From Albula goreensis (Eukaryota; Chordata; Actinopteri; Albuliformes; Albulidae), in contig CM040756.1 in the NCBI GenBank assembly GCA_022829145.1, positions 6,181,523 through 6,245,522 of the forward strand: a DNA stretch of 64,000 nt. The letters are read 5' to 3'. The first letter of the stretch is position 1. Each line of letters opens with the position of its first letter. This document shows, piece by piece, positions 37,031-50,059 of the stretch. The translations under genes were made by a program, and so were the position numbers. The notes beneath the pieces are model-generated. The model saw only the letters and a program-made list of their open reading frames with translations, searched no databases and was not told the origin of the DNA.

Positions 37031-39560
37031 CAGCACACGGTCTAATGCTTTCCTTATAAATGTATATGTTTTCCTCCTGCAAGTCCTGAATGAAAAAAGT
37101 AACCATATAATCTGATACAGTAAATGCCAGGGGCTGTACATAGGTGTATAGGCTCACATACAGGCTTGTTGCACCATCCATGTTTCTGCATTTTTAACCT
37201 GTCTTTAACACTGAACTCTTGAACCATACCATAATATTAAATTAAATGGAACATGAGTGAACAAATAAATGCACAATTTTGATACTCATACATTGATTGG
37301 TGTCTCCAGTGTTTTGTCTGCAACCATTATGACTAACTGCAAAACATGGAATAACACAGTGAATCACATTCAGACAAAATCGCATGAACACAGTGCATTG
37401 TGGGAAATTCAACTGCAAAAAGCAGTGGGACAGAGGAGCCCAAATCCTGGCTAAAGAAAGCTCAATGCCTGTCTAAAAGCCAACTTTCTTCACCTGGTGC
37501 CAGTTTCAATGGCCAGCATGAAATCCGGTGAAGTCCGTGAGCGAGGTTGGGCTGATGCACTGTGCCAAGGCACAAGGGGTTTTGGCACTTTGCAGATGGC
37601 GGTGTGGGTGGTGGCTCGGCGTGAGAGTCTTGCTGTGTTACTGGTCCCCCAGCCCCGGGGCCGGGTCTAGCATGTGTCAGGGAAACAGATGTTTCCAGTT
37701 CGGGGCAGAAATAAAGCCCGTCAGCTCTCACTAGCTGGTGGAGGCCAGGCTGCACACTCACACTCAATCACAGACCGAGCCTTTAAGGGCTGGATTATGG
37801 AAATGAACAATATTGGGGATGAACTCATACTTTTTCCATTTATTATGCATATCCCAGTGAAACAGGAGCCACCTTCCATACAAACAATTGTGCTATACGC
37901 ATGAATATTTTAATCATTTCCAACTCTTTTTTAATCAATATATTTGGAGAAAAGGGTTTAGAAAAAGACATTGAGCCCACTTTTGTAAACAAAATAGATA
38001 CAACTGCACACGTAAAAGAGTAAAAGATACGAGAGCATGCGATCATCATCGTCTGAACGCAATGCAAAAAAAAACAAAACAAAAAAAAAAAAAAAACACA
38101 ATCCAGTGTTTACACTGGTTTGCATTAAATAAGCAATCCAGTGCCAGTGCCATTGAGGATCATCAAACAAACATACATAAAGAAATCAGATCCACAACAT
38201 TCTGCCGGGTCGTGCAAGCTCAGTGAGGGGAAAGTACTGCTCTTTTCATGGGGGCCCCCTGAACAGATTGGGCCTGAGAATGGGAGGAAGCATGGGGAGT
38301 TAAAAGCACAGACCTTCAATTTAATGTATATTGAACCAGTCCACAGGGGCAGGATATACATTTCAAAGTGAAAGAAACATGCATGGCACCGAAAGAGAAG
38401 GCCTTGAAAGAGAAAGCATCAGTTCCATTCCTGTTCAAAATCCATGGCCCTTTTTTTGTGGAAATTAGTTAATTGCAAAAGGACAAGTTAAGGGGAAACA
38501 TGCAAAGACAATGAGATGGCTGCTGTCAATACGAAAATCAAGGAAAGGTTCTCTGAGTCTAAAGGTCATCATGCTAAGAATAGATAGTCTCACTTGCGAG
38601 GTGTCTGTCTTCCTTCATAATGAAAGGAGGAGAAGAAAACAGCACCGGGCCATAGAGTTCAGCTAACACACAGAGAACCAAGCATGCAAGGTGCTGTCAT
38701 GTCTTAACAACCAAGGTTTACAGGTAAGCCATTTTTGGTGGAAAAGTGATGAAGCGAGGAAGAGTCACGTACTGAATCGCACTTAAAAGTTACATCCTGG
38801 GCTTCGTTCTCCTGTGACATGAGCGCAGAACTGTCACCGGCTCAACCGAGCCGTTTGAAGCGCACATCAAAGTAACACCTTGTAGTGTCACTTCAAAAGA
38901 CATTTAAAATCTCAAAACTATATCAGAAATATGAGGTAACGTAAGCCAGCTGTTATGAAATATGATAAGACACATTTTCATCGCACTGTTTTGCATAACG
39001 CTGTCCATAGAGAGGACAGCTATGGCAAAAAAAAAAAAAAAAACTTGTCTCCAATTTGTTTTCCATTCTTGAGTTAGAGTTTGATACATGAATAAAAAGG
39101 TTGCATCACCGGTTGTTGCCTGTCTGTGTGAATTTTTACATTTTAAAATGTTATGCCACTTCAGGCTCTATTTTAATGGTCCAAATCCATGGTGCAATGC
39201 TAAAAATACAAAGGATTACCTGCCATGTTTATATCAGAAGTGTGTAGTGTCAATTTGACACTAGCAGAATGTGACAGCTTTAGGGCCTCACTGGGTATAT
39301 TTGAGACTGCTGTAAAATTAATTTTGTCCTAACATTTCTCCTAATTTGATCATACATATCCAGGTTTTCAAAAAAATTATCCACAAATTATTCTATGTAA
39401 TAATCTCTATTTTGTCACTCCAAACTCAATTAGGCCTTAAAGACAGAATCCTGAAGCTTTAATGTCTAATGACAATCCATAACATTTATTCCCATTTCCT
39501 GAAAGGTTAAGCATTTGAAGATACAAGATTTATCATATATGTCTTATACCTATCATCCAT
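37030..39560. other. Intergenic DNA, no gene
   Basis: Simple sequence: A-runs near 38,066-38,097 and 39,027-39,043. The opposed frames at 37462-37767 (-) and 37528-37734 (+) are unrecognisable. A short tgcattgtgggaaattc at 37,394-37,410 resembles an SBS-type motif. Confidence 0.55.
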
Positions 39561-39562
39561 AT

Positions 39563-39611
39563 GCATGTCTGTGTTTATGTTCCTGCATGTATGTGTGTTT
39601 ATGTTCATGCA

Positions 39612-39681
<70 letters not shown>
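39563..39681 (+). repeat. (TG)n microsatellite with a short imperfect direct repeat at its 5' edge
   Basis: gcatgt-tgtgtttatgttc occurs twice before about 33 uninterrupted TG units (39,615-39,681). Confidence 0.95.
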
Positions 39682-39683
<2 letters not shown>

Positions 39684-39689
39684 AAAGAG

Positions 39690-40300
39690 AATTTCCATGT
39701 GGCTCTTTGAAAACCCTCTCAGGTACAGTCTGCAGTCTGTGGAACTACAGTACACTTTTTGGCCATGTAGACCAGGTGTTATGCCTGTAAAAGCATAAAC
39801 ACGTTCACCGTTTTTGCCTTGTAAAAATGTTGGTTATAATGAAAGTGCTTGCATGGGGAGATTTTTAAGAGTCATCCTGTTTGTGGCTCAGATCAGTGAG
39901 ATTTCCACCCTTTACTTCCTCACCCTTTCCCACTTTACCATGTCCCTGCCACATATGGAGGCTCAAATAAGATTAATCACTGCTCAAAACTCTCACACTG
40001 CCTCGGTTTAACTTCTCTGAAAGTCCTAGCAAATTGGCTGCTGGGATCTCCATTGAAAAGATTTCTATTAGACCAGACAACATCTGCCCTTCTTTTCTTT
40101 CCCGCTCCAGGTCTGCCTCTCCTGATTAGATATTCTGAGGTAAAAAAAAGAAAAAAAAAAATCACACATCCACACAGGTTGTGTGAAATCTCGTTTGCAG
40201 GCTGGTGGTGTAGCCGTATCAAAAGGGAGAAAAAGGTGCGGCAGACTGAAATCACCTAGACCTCTCAGACAACTGAATATAACTTAAATAGTTTGTCCCT
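39690..40300. other. Intergenic DNA, no gene
   Basis: Unique DNA. Overlapping frames 39977-40255 (-) and 40053-40259 (+) are not recognisable. Confidence 0.55.
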
Positions 40301-40302
40301 GA

Positions 40303-40349
40303 GAGGGAGGGAGGGAGGGAGGGAGGGAGGGAGGGGGGAGGGAGGGGAA
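40303..40349 (+). repeat. (GGGA)n tetranucleotide repeat
   Basis: About eleven GGGA/GAGG units. The purine strand is G-quadruplex-capable and the duplex can form H-DNA. Confidence 0.95.
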
Positions 40350-40419
40350 GTAAGACTCTAATGCTGAAATAATGGGAAAGTGAACAATGGCTGTGTGGTG
40401 CTGTTACATCGCTGGTCAG

Positions 40420-40600
40420 TTAATCAGCGAGGCCGAGGGCCCGGATCGCGTTCGCGCGGATACCTAGCGACCGTTGGCGTCGCGCTCCCGATGAGCGACG
40501 TGACAGGATGTCACAGCGCTTTGAGGGAAGCACATCAATTGGAGACGACAGCAGCAGTGGGGGGGTGGGGGGGTGGGGGACAGGGCTGGGCAGGGTGTTG
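40420..40600. promoter_or_regulatory. Very CpG-dense short patch followed by a G-rich run
   Basis: By hand count 14 CpG fall in the 60 bases 40,441-40,500 (for example gttcgcgcggatac, cgtcgcgctcccg). The G-rich run 40,559-40,579 follows. Such density in methylated vertebrate DNA suggests an unmethylated regulatory site. No exon is recognised. Confidence 0.35.
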
Positions 40601-40745
40601 AAATCCCTGTCTCCACACCAGCACGGACAGCAGATCCGAAGAACGGGGCGATTAAAATCAAGACTGCTGCTGGCATCTGCTCTTATTGCTGTTGTCCTGT
40701 CTCTGAGGGTGTCAGTAATTCAAATCTTTTTTTAATAACTGTTAA

Positions 40746-41256
<511 letters not shown>

Positions 41257-41870
41257 TCAGTGAGTCTGTGTGTAAGTGGGTGGGTCAATTATCATTTGTT
41301 AGGGATGCAGAAGCATACGATATGTTACTGTGTCCACTACTTATTTACATATTTCTCAGTTATTTTCTCAGAACCTGCTGTTTGGCCCAGCTGTCCCTTA
41401 CCTAGCGGAGCCAACCCCAGCCAAGCTATATTTATCAATATCAAAATCACAGAGCATATTTTTAACACTGTGACTGTGCATCTGTTTTTAAAACACAGAA
41501 AAAGGAAAATCTATGAGTGCTCTCCACGCAGACCTGACCTCAATATCCGGCACCACGCTTGAAGAGAGCCCAGAAAACATCAAGCCTTTCCAGTCAAAGG
41601 CATCGAATGGAATATAAAGACGTATATTTTGAATATATAAATATGTTTTAGTCATGGACATGCTATCAAGCGTTTCAGGGAGGCTTATACAATATATACG
41701 GGGTCAAAATTATTTACATGTGTCACAGTGTTGTGGGGGTTTTAGAAACTGTTGGGCTGAGACCGGATGATGGTGGGGGTGGGGGGGGGTGGCGGGGAAG
41801 AGGATCACAAAGGCTGCTTGTCTCTTTCCTTTGGTGCTGCCCCCATCCTGTCCCGTGGTGTTCCTCCACC
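41257..41870. other. Intergenic DNA, no gene
   Basis: AT-rich DNA with a G-rich run at 41,773-41,798. No supported exon. Confidence 0.55.
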
Positions 41871-42240
41871 TCACCTCATACGTCACACCACGTCAGTCAG
41901 TCGTCACGGTAGCGGCGGCGGCGGCAGCGGGAGGGAAGGAGGCGTTAATGGTCCCGTCTCCCGGCGCCCGCCAGCCGCCTGAGGAGGCCAAGCTATTAAC
42001 TTTTCCTCCGATGCGTCTCGGAGGCTCGGCACGGTTTCTTCCTCACCTCTCCGCTCCCTCTGCGAACGGGCCGCCCTCTCTCCGGGATCCGGAAAAGGGC
42101 CTTTAGAGGCACCCGTCAGGGGCACCCCCTACCCGCCTCCTCATCTTGCGCTCGGGTAAACGCTCACAGCGCTCCCCTATACGAGCTCGGAGGACCCTGT
42201 TCCGCTGCGCGCTGCGTTTGTGTGACTGAATTATCCAGGG
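41871..42240. promoter_or_regulatory. CpG island
   Basis: By hand count about 38 CpG in 41,881-42,240, near what base composition alone predicts, so the stretch meets the usual island rule (over 200 bases, GC over half, CpG not depleted). The 5' edge has three CRE half-sites: ACGTCA at 41,880 and 41,890, and CGTCA at 41,902. A (CGG)n-like run follows at 41,911-41,930. Overlapping frames in all senses are open, as expected in GC-rich DNA, and none is recognisable. It may be an unannotated promoter with its first exon, or an unmethylated enhancer. Direction cannot be set. Confidence 0.5.
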
Positions 42241-43100
42241 GGAAGCTTATCATCACTGTCTGTGTGCTTTTCAACTTCTTTTCCTTCTCTGTTTTATTCA
42301 TTTATTTATTATTTTTTCAAACAAGGCGTACATTTTTCTAAGGAGCCAGACGGTCCGGACGCTCCTATAAATGTCCCATCACAGCACTCTGGAGTTTGGG
42401 GAAAGAAAAAAATCAAAAAAACTCGTAATTACTTTGTATTTAAGAGCCACATACTTCCATTTTAATATATTCATGAGCCATGAAATCCATTCAAATTGAG
42501 TTCAATAACCTCACAATAAAGAATGGGGATGATGTTGCAAAGGAAGTTTTTTATTTTTTTATCCTTGTGTGTGTGTGCTGGAGAGTTTGATGGCAGTATT
42601 ACTGGGATGGCTGCGGGTTTAACAATAAGAGGAGGGTCCAGCTGCTGCATCAAAGAGCAACCGATTTGTTTTTACATGTTTTTTTTTGGCAAAATGTGTG
42701 ACATCAGAACTATACCAAGGGTTAAACAAAGTTGTCTGTTAAGTAAATGGTCTGTAGGTTTTGCAGTCTGTAACTAATATCTATAAGTGTGTGACCCTGG
42801 AATTCTGTGTGTGCTTCTTTAAGTGGCAACACACTTGTACCGAGGTTAAGCACTCTTGTTAACTGCAAAACTGCACTAGCGTCCAGTGGCCTTCAAGTCA
42901 GTACCTCAGCACTTAGGCTGCGCGTCCTCTCGCTCGCTCTGATGCTGATGCTGTCATTGCACCATGAGTTTAATCAGAACACAAGCAATTGTTCTCTTGC
43001 TATTGTAACAGGGAATTACCTCCTCCCACTAAAACTCAGTTCATTTGGAAGGTACTGAAGAGACTCAGACAAACAGATCGCTTCCAAAAAAGGCTTTATT
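42240..43100. other. Intergenic DNA, no gene
   Basis: AT-rich unique sequence with short T and A runs. Several + frames are short and unrecognised. Confidence 0.55.
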
Positions 43101-43420
43101 GACCTGTAATCTGACAGTGACGAGAAGCCTTTTTTTCCACCAGTGCAATTAATCTAAAAAAAAAAAAGCAATTACATTAGAGCTTGCCCAAGAGGGGATT
43201 AAACGCTTTTGACAATTTCTGCAGCCAGAGCCGGACGCGAAGGCCGGCTGGCAGTGGAGCTTATAAACATGTACTGCAGGGCCTTGTGGGTAATTAGTCG
43301 CGGGGATATGCAGGTGTACTGGAAGGTTGCTATGCCACTCTGGCTGGCGCTTTTGCTCAGCCCTGGGCCAGTGTGCATGAAAGCTACATGTCTTTAATCG
43401 GCTCCTGTTTCTTTATTGCT
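43100..43420. promoter_or_regulatory. Candidate conserved non-coding stretch
   Basis: Repeat-poor sequence with gtgcaattaatct, aagcaattacattag and gggtaattagtcgcgggg homeodomain-type cores next to GC-rich blocks. Enhancer-like by texture only. Confidence 0.25.
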
Positions 43421-44456
43421 TGTCTCTGCCTTTTGTATCGAGTGCCAGACCGCTGTCTAATGCACAGCATCCCGCTAACCGTGCCACCCTTCTGCCATGT
43501 GATGCTGAGCCAGATTTCCTCGGCCTTTGAGACGCCTCCATGAACATGGATGCCCGAGAAGACTCCTCAGGTCAAAGGTGAAATGGGTGTGGCTAAGGCA
43601 TGACAGCCAATCCCCTGCTGAAGTAGCTTTGCGTTTGAGTAGCCATCAGAAATAAACAGTATACAGATGTATGTATTCAGATCTACTGTCTGAACAGGGG
43701 GTTTGTAATTTGTGGGATCAGCTATCTAACATCTCATTGGTTCTAGCATGTTTTAGCCGGCTTGATGCTATAGGTCATTCGTTCATTACCAGATTTGAAT
43801 GCTGAATGCATGAGACCCATCTGGAACTAAAACCTGCAAAAGATTGCGATTCACTTGAAACAGTAACCACTGATTAATTAGCAAACTGCAAACCCCTGAA
43901 ATGTGGGTTGATGAGAGGATTATCTTATTATACCAAACATTAGCCTGATAGGTTATCATAAAGTTATGTGCTTTTGCAGATTGTACCAAAGTCTGGCTGT
44001 CCTTTCTTTCCGTCTGCTCAGTTTGGTCAAATTGCAGAGAAAGCCTCCTATCTTGTAACTTCCTGTCCGCAGTGTTGAACATACTTTAGCATTATGCCTC
44101 CTTCACTTTTGTGCACTGGGCTGAGCCATTAAAATATTTTGGCACCATGCTTATCGAGCTTGCACATTTCACCCATTATATACAAGCCATTTCAGATGTA
44201 TGCCTTTTTAAAAACAGCCATCAAAACAGCATGAGTCATTTATTTTTTATACCTCCCACAAGTGAAAATCGCCATCAACTAAAACAGACATATTGGAAAA
44301 AAATCTTCTGCACTTAATACTTATTCTACAAAACCACTCTGTGCTGGGTCAGCAGGTGCTACTGCAGATTTTGTCCCCCTCCGAAGATGTGCCAGGTGCC
44401 CGCAGGTTCATGGCTGTCATAATAAAATCATCCAGTCTGCCCTACACTCTCCTGTA
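43420..44456. other. Intergenic DNA, no gene
   Basis: Unique AT-rich DNA. The 98-codon minus frame at 43786-44082 is not recognisable. Confidence 0.55.
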
Positions 44457-45366
44457 GTAGTGGGATTGGTTGGCACCAGGGTTGGTTGGCACACAGTTAA
44501 TTTCCAGGCCACTGGAGAATGCTGCCACAAAAATCTAACATTAAAATGATTGCCTTCTTGACCAGTACACATCCATTCTGTCAAAACATCTGAAGTTTCA
44601 AACTGCTGAGGAGAGAACAACTTTTCAATTTTACAGTGTAAAAACAAAAACATGGCCCTCCCACTAAATGCAATATACTATACTATCAACTGTGTTAGAT
44701 AGAGATATAGAAAATGTGTTCATTTCAGTATGTAGAGATAGGAATCAGCTATATTTTTATGTGAAATTTGAAAGTCTGTGGTGAGTGATGCTAGCTGGCT
44801 AACATCATTTTTGAACAGAGGTGGGTGGGGTTGGTTGGCACACTGATTTTGGGGTTTGTTGGCATGCTAGTTAGTCTATTCTAATAGTATACTGCATTAA
44901 TTCTGTCACTCCTAACACCACACACACAGACACACACTCACACATACAAACACCCATACACATACACATGCACATACAGACAAACACAGCCACAATCATA
45001 CACATACACACCACACACATACACACAATTCCACACATTCTGTTGAATGTTTATGTTTTCTGATTCTGGTTTTAATTAAACGCTCAGATTATTTCAATGT
45101 GTCACTTCATTCTTTGTAACTATAGCATTTTAACTTTGTGCCAACCAGCCCCATTGCATGTGCCAACCAACCCTGTGTAGGGGCACAACTTGACTTTAGA
45201 CATGAATTAAATCATTTTAGGGATCATTTGTGAATATCAAATGTATCTGTTTTAGCTGAGATCTTAATTTTTCTGTTGGTGCTGGATATACCATTTTAAC
45301 ATATGGCACACCTGTGAAATATGACAGAGAGTGAAAAGTGTGCCAACCAACCCCAGGCTCCCCTAC
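44457..45366. mobile_element. Probable non-autonomous DNA transposon with GGTTGGTTGGCAC motifs
   Basis: The left end reads gtagtggga...ggttggttggcacac. The right end read in reverse reads gtaggggag...ggttggttggcacac, giving an inverted-repeat pair about 910 bases apart. The motif GGTTGG(C) recurs inside in forward sense near 44,466, 44,481 and 44,828 (degenerate at 44,852), and in reverse sense at 45,138, 45,160 and 45,339. No transposase frame is present. A CA-rich stretch lies at 44,920-45,030. I see no clear target-site duplication and cannot assign a superfamily. Confidence 0.55.
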
Positions 45367-45429
45367 CATTTGGCCCACACGGTGTAAAGTAGACCCTGGC
45401 AGGTGAGAGTATTGCAGAATTGCATACGT

Positions 45430-45550
45430 TCTGTATGCCAGTGGTCTTCAGTTCCAATATTAGAGGATTTCAATAGAGACCAGATATTATTTTTGTTTGA
45501 AAGCAGTTCAGGCCCAGGTAACAAGATGAGGTGAGTTAAACTATGTAATG
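45430..45550. mobile_element. Possible relic of the 16.1/32.7-kb repeat
   Basis: agcagttcaggcccaggtaa and gaggtgagttaaact resemble the complement of the cctgacctggtttctcgggtctg end of the 16.1-kb repeat. Weak similarity, short, and adjoining the 3' end of the preceding element. Confidence 0.2.
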
Positions 45551-47279
45551 ATAATCGAATGTTTCAATTTGTCATAAAAATGTGGAAAAATAACATAAAC
45601 AAACATAAATAAAAATGTAAGCAATGTGGCTCGCAGGGGCTAGACTGAAAGACCACTGCAGTTCAGATTTCACCAGCGGCTCTTTTCACTGTGTGGCCAT
45701 CAACATGGACTCCAGAGACCTGTCCAAACTGGAGAGGAGAAAAGGGTCTCAAGAAAAACAGCATCCTGTCTTTCTTGCTTTCTTTGGGAAGATTATTTTG
45801 CTCTTTCCATTTGCTTTATAGTGCAGCACATCAAAAGGATCTTGTTAAAGTTATGAAGGGTCGAGGGGAGGGGGTTGGGGGGTTTGGGAGTAGCGAACAT
45901 TTCATTGGATGCTCACCCTGTTACACAAGAGCCCCCTGTGAAAATCACAGTTGATTGGACTCATATTAGAACCCATAACACAAGTCACCACGGCTACCAC
46001 TTAGTCTGCAAGCTTTTGCAATATGAAAAGAGCTGAAAAGAGCAACACACACATATCTGTTTTTTTTTCATCTCACTATGCTATGGCTCAATGTATTCGC
46101 CAGATGCTTGCTTAATATTTTCACAAACAATGTTCTTATTTTCTCACAGCAAGATCCAACATATAATAAAAAAAAAAATTCCATTTGCTGTCTGATTTAA
46201 AAGCTTCACTTTTTGCTCTCAGGGGTAGTATATCATTTTGCAGCATAACATTACATTGATTTTTATTTGCACACAACAGGGTTAAAGACATGAAGGGGCA
46301 CATCCCATATGTAGAAAAGGAGAATTATTTCAAGATGCTTTTTTTCTTTTTTCCTTTCAGCTACAGCTTATGAGGATAGGGCTGAGACTCTGTGCTCTCC
46401 AGTGTGTTTGATGTTTTATTTCGCCCAGTCTGAGGTCGGACATATCAAGTACTTACCACGTTATCAAGTGTCATACAGCAAAGAAAATTATGTTTTTTTT
46501 TTTTTTTTTTTGAAAATTCTGCTTTGAAAATAAGCCGGGAAGTGGAGAGCATATGAATTATAAGGGCTGCATGCTAATTTTTCCTGAGAAAACTTTTCTT
46601 TAATGTGACTTGTGAATTGGTTCAAGGCGACCTTTATTGATTTTGATCCAACATTTTATCACATGGAAAACTCACAATTTCCATGTACAAATCACAAGTT
46701 AACTGTTGATATAAATGTATACTTTCATACACGACCATATGTGAATACTGTGATGTAAATGTTACATAGCTTACTTGATGTGTTACATGACATACACATG
46801 ACAATATGTGGTGTACATATGGTATATATTTGATATTATTCACATTGTTCTTTAAGGGTCCATCTGAAACATTATGTAGCCTATCTCTCATGGTTCATTT
46901 TTCATTACAAGCAAACCATTTCTGCAGGCCATTTATTTTGCACCTAATTGATACTACTTATTTGAATGTGAATGCTGGGTTTGTGAAAGTTGAGTGGGGA
47001 CCATTGGACATTTCGCTATCCGTCTGAGACTTGAGTGTAGTGCATTATACATCCATAAAGAGAGAGAGGTGTATAGAAAAGTAGTGTCAATTTAGAAAAG
47101 AGTACAGCAGATACTTCAGACTCTACAGAGGTAGACACATTAGCGGCCCATAGACTTTCACCTCCACTTCAAAAACAACGACATTCAAAGGTGACAGACC
47201 AGCCCGCACCTTACCCATGCAATCTCAAATTACCCAAAGGGATCATCTTCCCAAGTTATTAGACAAAGAGTAGAACCTG

Positions 47280-47280
<1 letters not shown>
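45550..47280. other. AT-rich intergenic DNA, no gene
   Basis: T-run of about 20 at 46,493-46,511 and A-run at 46,170-46,178. No exon, RNA gene or recognisable mobile element. Confidence 0.6.
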
Positions 47281-47316
<36 letters not shown>

Positions 47317-47397
47317 TGAGAGACGTGGGGAGAGGTAGAAAGAGAGAAAGAGAATTTGAGAAAAAGAGAGAGAGAGAGGAGAGTGAGACAGAGAGAA
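47281..47397 (+). repeat. (GA)n microsatellite
   Basis: About 14 perfect GA units (47,285-47,313), then interrupted GA/GAAA sequence to 47,397. Confidence 0.95.
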
Positions 47398-47719
47398 TGA
47401 TAGAGCACCAGGGCTTTTGCAAACTGCTGAAAGGCTATACTTATTTGTGCAGGAGGGAGGCCCATTAGGGGTCTAAATTGGACAGGGTTTTAAGAGTGGC
47501 AGGGGAAACAGTGGACACCTCAGCGACCGAGTCCCCTAGCTTGGAGGCGGGCGGAGCCCCGCTGCTAGGCCGATGGCGTCCAACATCACGCTGTGACGTT
47601 AATGAGACAAGGCGACCCTCCGTGGAAAGAGGGGCGGTAATTACAGGGAGAGACGATGGGCTGTTTTGGCCCTTTCTGCTCATAATCCCCCCTGTTCACC
47701 CCCCTTCTCCTCCCTGTAT
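47398..47719. other. Intergenic DNA, moderately CpG-containing
   Basis: Contains gcgaccgagtcccc and ggcgggcggagccccgctgc, a small CpG-bearing patch. The frames at 47478-47771 (+) and 47465-47683 (-) oppose each other and are unrecognised. Confidence 0.45.
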
Positions 47720-47899
47720 GCACACACACACACACACACGCGCGCGCACACTCGCTCACCACCCCCGGTGAGCTGGTGTCCAGTGTATTCATCATTCACA
47801 CATCTCTATCTGCTGTAGAAGGTGTGTTGGGGGTGGGGGGGTGGTGTGAGGCTGTTGAAGGAGTGGAGGATGTTACCCCAAAATGTCCACCCCCAACCC

Positions 47900-47937
<38 letters not shown>

Positions 47938-47953
47938 CCACACACACACACAT
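47720..47953 (+). repeat. Two CA microsatellites flanking a G-rich run
   Basis: (CA)n running into (CG)n at 47,720-47,748, a G-rich run at 47,829-47,844, and (CA)n with C-runs at 47,901-47,952. Confidence 0.9.
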
Positions 47954-48035
47954 CTGTCATCTATCTCATCACATCAGCCTGGCTTCAGCTCATATGTTTG
48001 ATCTCTGTGTCATTAATGAGTGTGTGTGAGGGCAT

Positions 48036-48052
48036 GTGAGAGAGAAAGATAC

Positions 48053-48094
<42 letters not shown>

Positions 48095-48177
48095 GTGAAA
48101 GCTACAAGTATATGGAGCTACTGACCCTCTCAAATGGGAAGTTAATACATCCAGGAGTGCACATGTGTGTGTGTGTA

Positions 48178-48231
<54 letters not shown>
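48036..48231 (+). repeat. GA and TG/GA compound microsatellites
   Basis: (GA)n 48,055-48,092, then unique DNA, then (TG)n 48,162-48,197 joined directly to (GA)n 48,198-48,231. Confidence 0.95.
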
Positions 48232-48235
<4 letters not shown>

Positions 48236-49181
48236 ACACAAAGAGGAGGGATGAAGACATGTCTAATGTGAGAGAGTTGGAGTTTTCTAATATGACCTCC
48301 CACACAATGCTGTCTGTGAGACTCATTAGACCACGGCCATCTGCATGTGTGACATGCATGTCCTTTTGAGTAATAGATTCAAAACTCAATTAGGGAAGAT
48401 TGAATATTATATCTGAATTCCCCATCTGAAACTTGGCATATCATGATTTATTTGTTTTAACCTCTTTTCCTCACTTTTTTTTTCTTTTCCTGAAACGAAA
48501 GGGCTTTACAGCCCTTAGAAAATCAAATGATCTCCTCCAAATACATATTCAGGTGCAGACAAGTGAAACATACTTCATGAGTATTGATGTTTTTTAAAAG
48601 GCAGACTTTTATAAAATGAATAATAGTGAATATTGAATACCTGCCAATTTCAGTATTGTACCATGCATTCTTTGTGTCACATTGAATTTTTCCTCTTCTT
48701 GATATATCAATATTCCAGTCTCTCAAAGCAAGAGCTCAGTTAACAAAATGCATAGCAATTATATTAGAAGAGTCTGTACGGTAGAAACACGAGATAAATG
48801 ACATTACTCTTAACTCTTACAAGAAGTGATTGATGTGAATGCTCACATGGTCTGTATAACATTTTACATATTTAATATGGTAAGTGATATCCCACCAATA
48901 ATATTCCCCCAACCGAATGTTTATAAGACACAGAATGAAAACCTTTATTTAGTTAAGTGAAACCATGTACAACTGAAACATTATAGGTATGTACAAAATC
49001 GTATTTATATACAGTAATGTCATTCATCCATCAGTGACAGACAGCCTCACCACAATGCTCTTTATTCTTAACTCTGATTGATGGAATTCATTTTAACTTC
49101 TGTACACCAGCATTACAGAACAGTACTACACAGTACTGCAGGAGTTTGTGCCTGGAAGCCTTGTCTGTGCAGAGACTTTTG

Positions 49182-49182
<1 letters not shown>
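48232..49182. other. AT-rich intergenic DNA, no gene
   Basis: Unique AT-rich sequence with no supported feature. Confidence 0.6.
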
Positions 49183-49265
<83 letters not shown>

Positions 49266-49500
49266 TCTATCAATATAAATACTCTGTAAGCTGTAAGTTG
49301 CATTATTTATATATTATTTCAACTTATTTCACACTTGAATAATTTAATGCAATTACAAACTGAAACATTTCAGCCCACTTAGACAAGTATAATGATCACA
49401 CATCATTAATGATGCAATCTTGCTGCTTAGCAAATTTCCCTTGTGTTTCTTGAAACTTAAGAGAACAATGGGATTTTCTCTTCACAGCATATGGTGTGCA
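49183..49500 (+). repeat. Paired segment P, copy A, with (TG)40 at its 5' edge
   Basis: (TG)n at 49,183-49,263 is followed by about 235 bases that align, with gaps, to 62,584-62,800. Shared blocks: aacttatttcacactt (49,321), a 25-base identical block (49,392-49,416) holding the palindrome catcattaatgatg (49,401-49,414), gcttagcaaatttccct (49,425), and gcatatgg (49,488). Order and orientation are the same. It could be a duplicated regulatory element or an old mobile element; no terminal repeats are seen. Confidence 0.65.
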
Positions 49501-50059
49501 TTCTCAGTGATTACATAGTCAGTCATTTCCTATTTCACTCTTTGCAAAAAAAAAAAAAACATTCTGGAGAGTGCTTGAATACACCAATAAGCCTGAAAAA
49601 TGGCATGCAAGTATAAATGGCATGCAAATACATATTTGTCATATCCATATGACTTTGTAGGCCTTTAATTTTTCATGAATGTGACTGGATTGGCTAATGC
49701 AATATCCAATGAAATTATCTGGAAGAAGTTTGGAAAAGCCAGGGTTTTGGCAGGACTCCTCTTTTGGGCGTCGTGTCATGGTTCTCGCAGCACGTCCTCC
49801 AGTTCTCCTCTTTGTGCCTCTGAGGGACTCAGTGTGATATATTAAAAACATGTCACCGGAGGCCTGAAGACTTGGAACTGGTGGCTGCCAGAAGTTTATG
49901 CTGCCGTTTTAATGAAAACCACGAGGCACTAGGCATTTTTAGATCATCTCACTCCTGGTACAATATCACCAGTTAAAATTAAACCTTCCAATGAAAGTTG
50001 GAAAAAAAAATATTTTCTTCAGAATACTGGGACCACGTACGACACATGTATTCTCGTTA
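49500..50059. other. Intergenic DNA, no gene
   Basis: Unique DNA with an A-run at 49,547-49,559. A small repeat of aatggcatgcaa occurs at 49,599 and 49,617. Confidence 0.6.
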
